From Ferroglobus sp. (GTDB taxonomy: Archaea; Halobacteriota; Archaeoglobi; Archaeoglobales; Archaeoglobaceae): a stretch of DNA of 6,479 bases. Numbering within the stretch: the first letter of the stretch is position 1; every line of letters starts with the position of its first letter. The position numbers and the translations under genes were made by a program. The notes under the pieces are model-generated. The model was not told where the DNA came from. It searched no databases and saw only the letters and a program-made list of their open reading frames with translations. Location of the stretch: the NCBI GenBank assembly GCA_015523665.1, contig WAJX01000035.1:1-6479 (forward strand). The letters are read 5' to 3'. Positions 6,351 through 6,479 of the stretch are shown here, piece by piece.

Positions 6351-6479
6351 ACAACATAAACAACTTACAAACAAACTCCAATACAACTGGATTTTTAGCC
6401 ACAATTTACCAGACAACTCCATCCTTGTTCAAATAAGCTGAGAACCAATCCAGCCAAACCCCAAAACCCTGAACTCAGC
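6351..6479. other. Strand-skewed A/C-rich segment without a recognised gene
   Basis: By count, these 129 bases hold 53 A, 40 C, 11 G and 25 T on the plus strand, a strong C-over-G skew. Short frames exist on both strands, but none has a start, a useful length and a recognisable product. GCTGAG (6437-6442) and CTCAGC (6474-6479) form a 6-bp inverted repeat around a stretch that reads G-rich on the minus strand. CTGGATT (6387-6393) pairs with AATCCAG (6447-6453). It may be the 3' end of a feature beginning beyond the window (non-coding RNA, mobile-element end or gene remnant). Its identity is unresolved. Confidence 0.35.

Noticed and set aside
6409..6474. Minus-strand 22-codon peptide rich in tryptophan (VWLDWFSAYLN)
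   Set aside because: Bounded by stops on both sides inside the window and without a start codon. Likely chance in G/T-rich DNA, or at most a gene remnant.
6395..6478. Minus-strand frame open from the right window edge, 27 codons ending in TAA
   Set aside because: Too short, no recognisable motif, and the other minus frames here show equally plausible short peptides. It could be a gene end but cannot be supported.
1..6479. CRISPR array, tRNA, rRNA or insertion sequence
   Set aside because: No regularly spaced repeats, tRNA cloverleaf pattern, rRNA-like block or transposase reading frame was seen on either strand.

Overview
The window looks like part of an archaeal chromosome, most likely an Archaeoglobi-type (hyper)thermophile or a close relative. 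Four observations support this. Chorismate synthesis starts with the archaeal type II 3-dehydroquinate synthase. Prephenate dehydrogenase, chorismate mutase and prephenate dehydratase are fused in one chain, an arrangement known from Archaeoglobus fulgidus. The largest protein begins with an archaeal type IV pilin leader and core (RALSPVIG). The control signals are archaeal: TATA-like boxes, GGTGAT/GGAGG ribosome-binding sites and a T-rich terminator. The DNA is AT-rich (roughly one third G+C by eye) and favours AGA/AGG and ATA codons. The genus cannot be fixed from the sequence alone.

Layout: (1) 1-290, plus strand: the C-terminal part of a rubrerythrin-like diiron protein, followed by a T-rich terminator that runs into the end of the convergent operon. 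(2) 3778-320, minus strand: a tight three-gene aromatic amino acid operon, aroB' (3-dehydroquinate synthase II), aroD (type I 3-dehydroquinate dehydratase) and the TyrA-AroQ-PheA-ACT fusion. The genes overlap by 11 and 4 bases. A TATA-like box at 3831-3840 and a perfect palindrome GTGTAA-C-TTACAC at the predicted transcription start suggest a regulated promoter. (3) 3779-3971: an AT-rich intergenic stretch holding that promoter and a weak AT stem-loop. (4) 6272-3972, minus strand: one large gene for a 766-residue surface protein. It has a pilin-type N terminus, two Ig-like (Big_1-like) domains, a DUF2341 domain and a C-terminal LamG/concanavalin-like domain. (5) 6273-6479: no gene recognised. 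It holds possible promoter elements, a short inverted repeat just upstream of the pilin-like gene, and a strongly strand-skewed A/C-rich tail with an inverted repeat at the window edge.

How the genes work together: the aro operon covers the entry to the shikimate ring (steps 2 and 3 of the archaeal route) and the branch from chorismate to phenylpyruvate and 4-hydroxyphenylpyruvate. A C-terminal ACT domain provides a likely phenylalanine feedback site. The middle of the pathway (aroE, aroK, aroA, aroC) and the ADH synthase for step 1 are not in the window. The rubrerythrin-like gene (oxidative stress) and the surface protein appear to be independent units.

No clearly novel system is evident. 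The most unusual items are the pilin-adhesin hybrid, the three-activity fusion and the candidate operator at the aro promoter.
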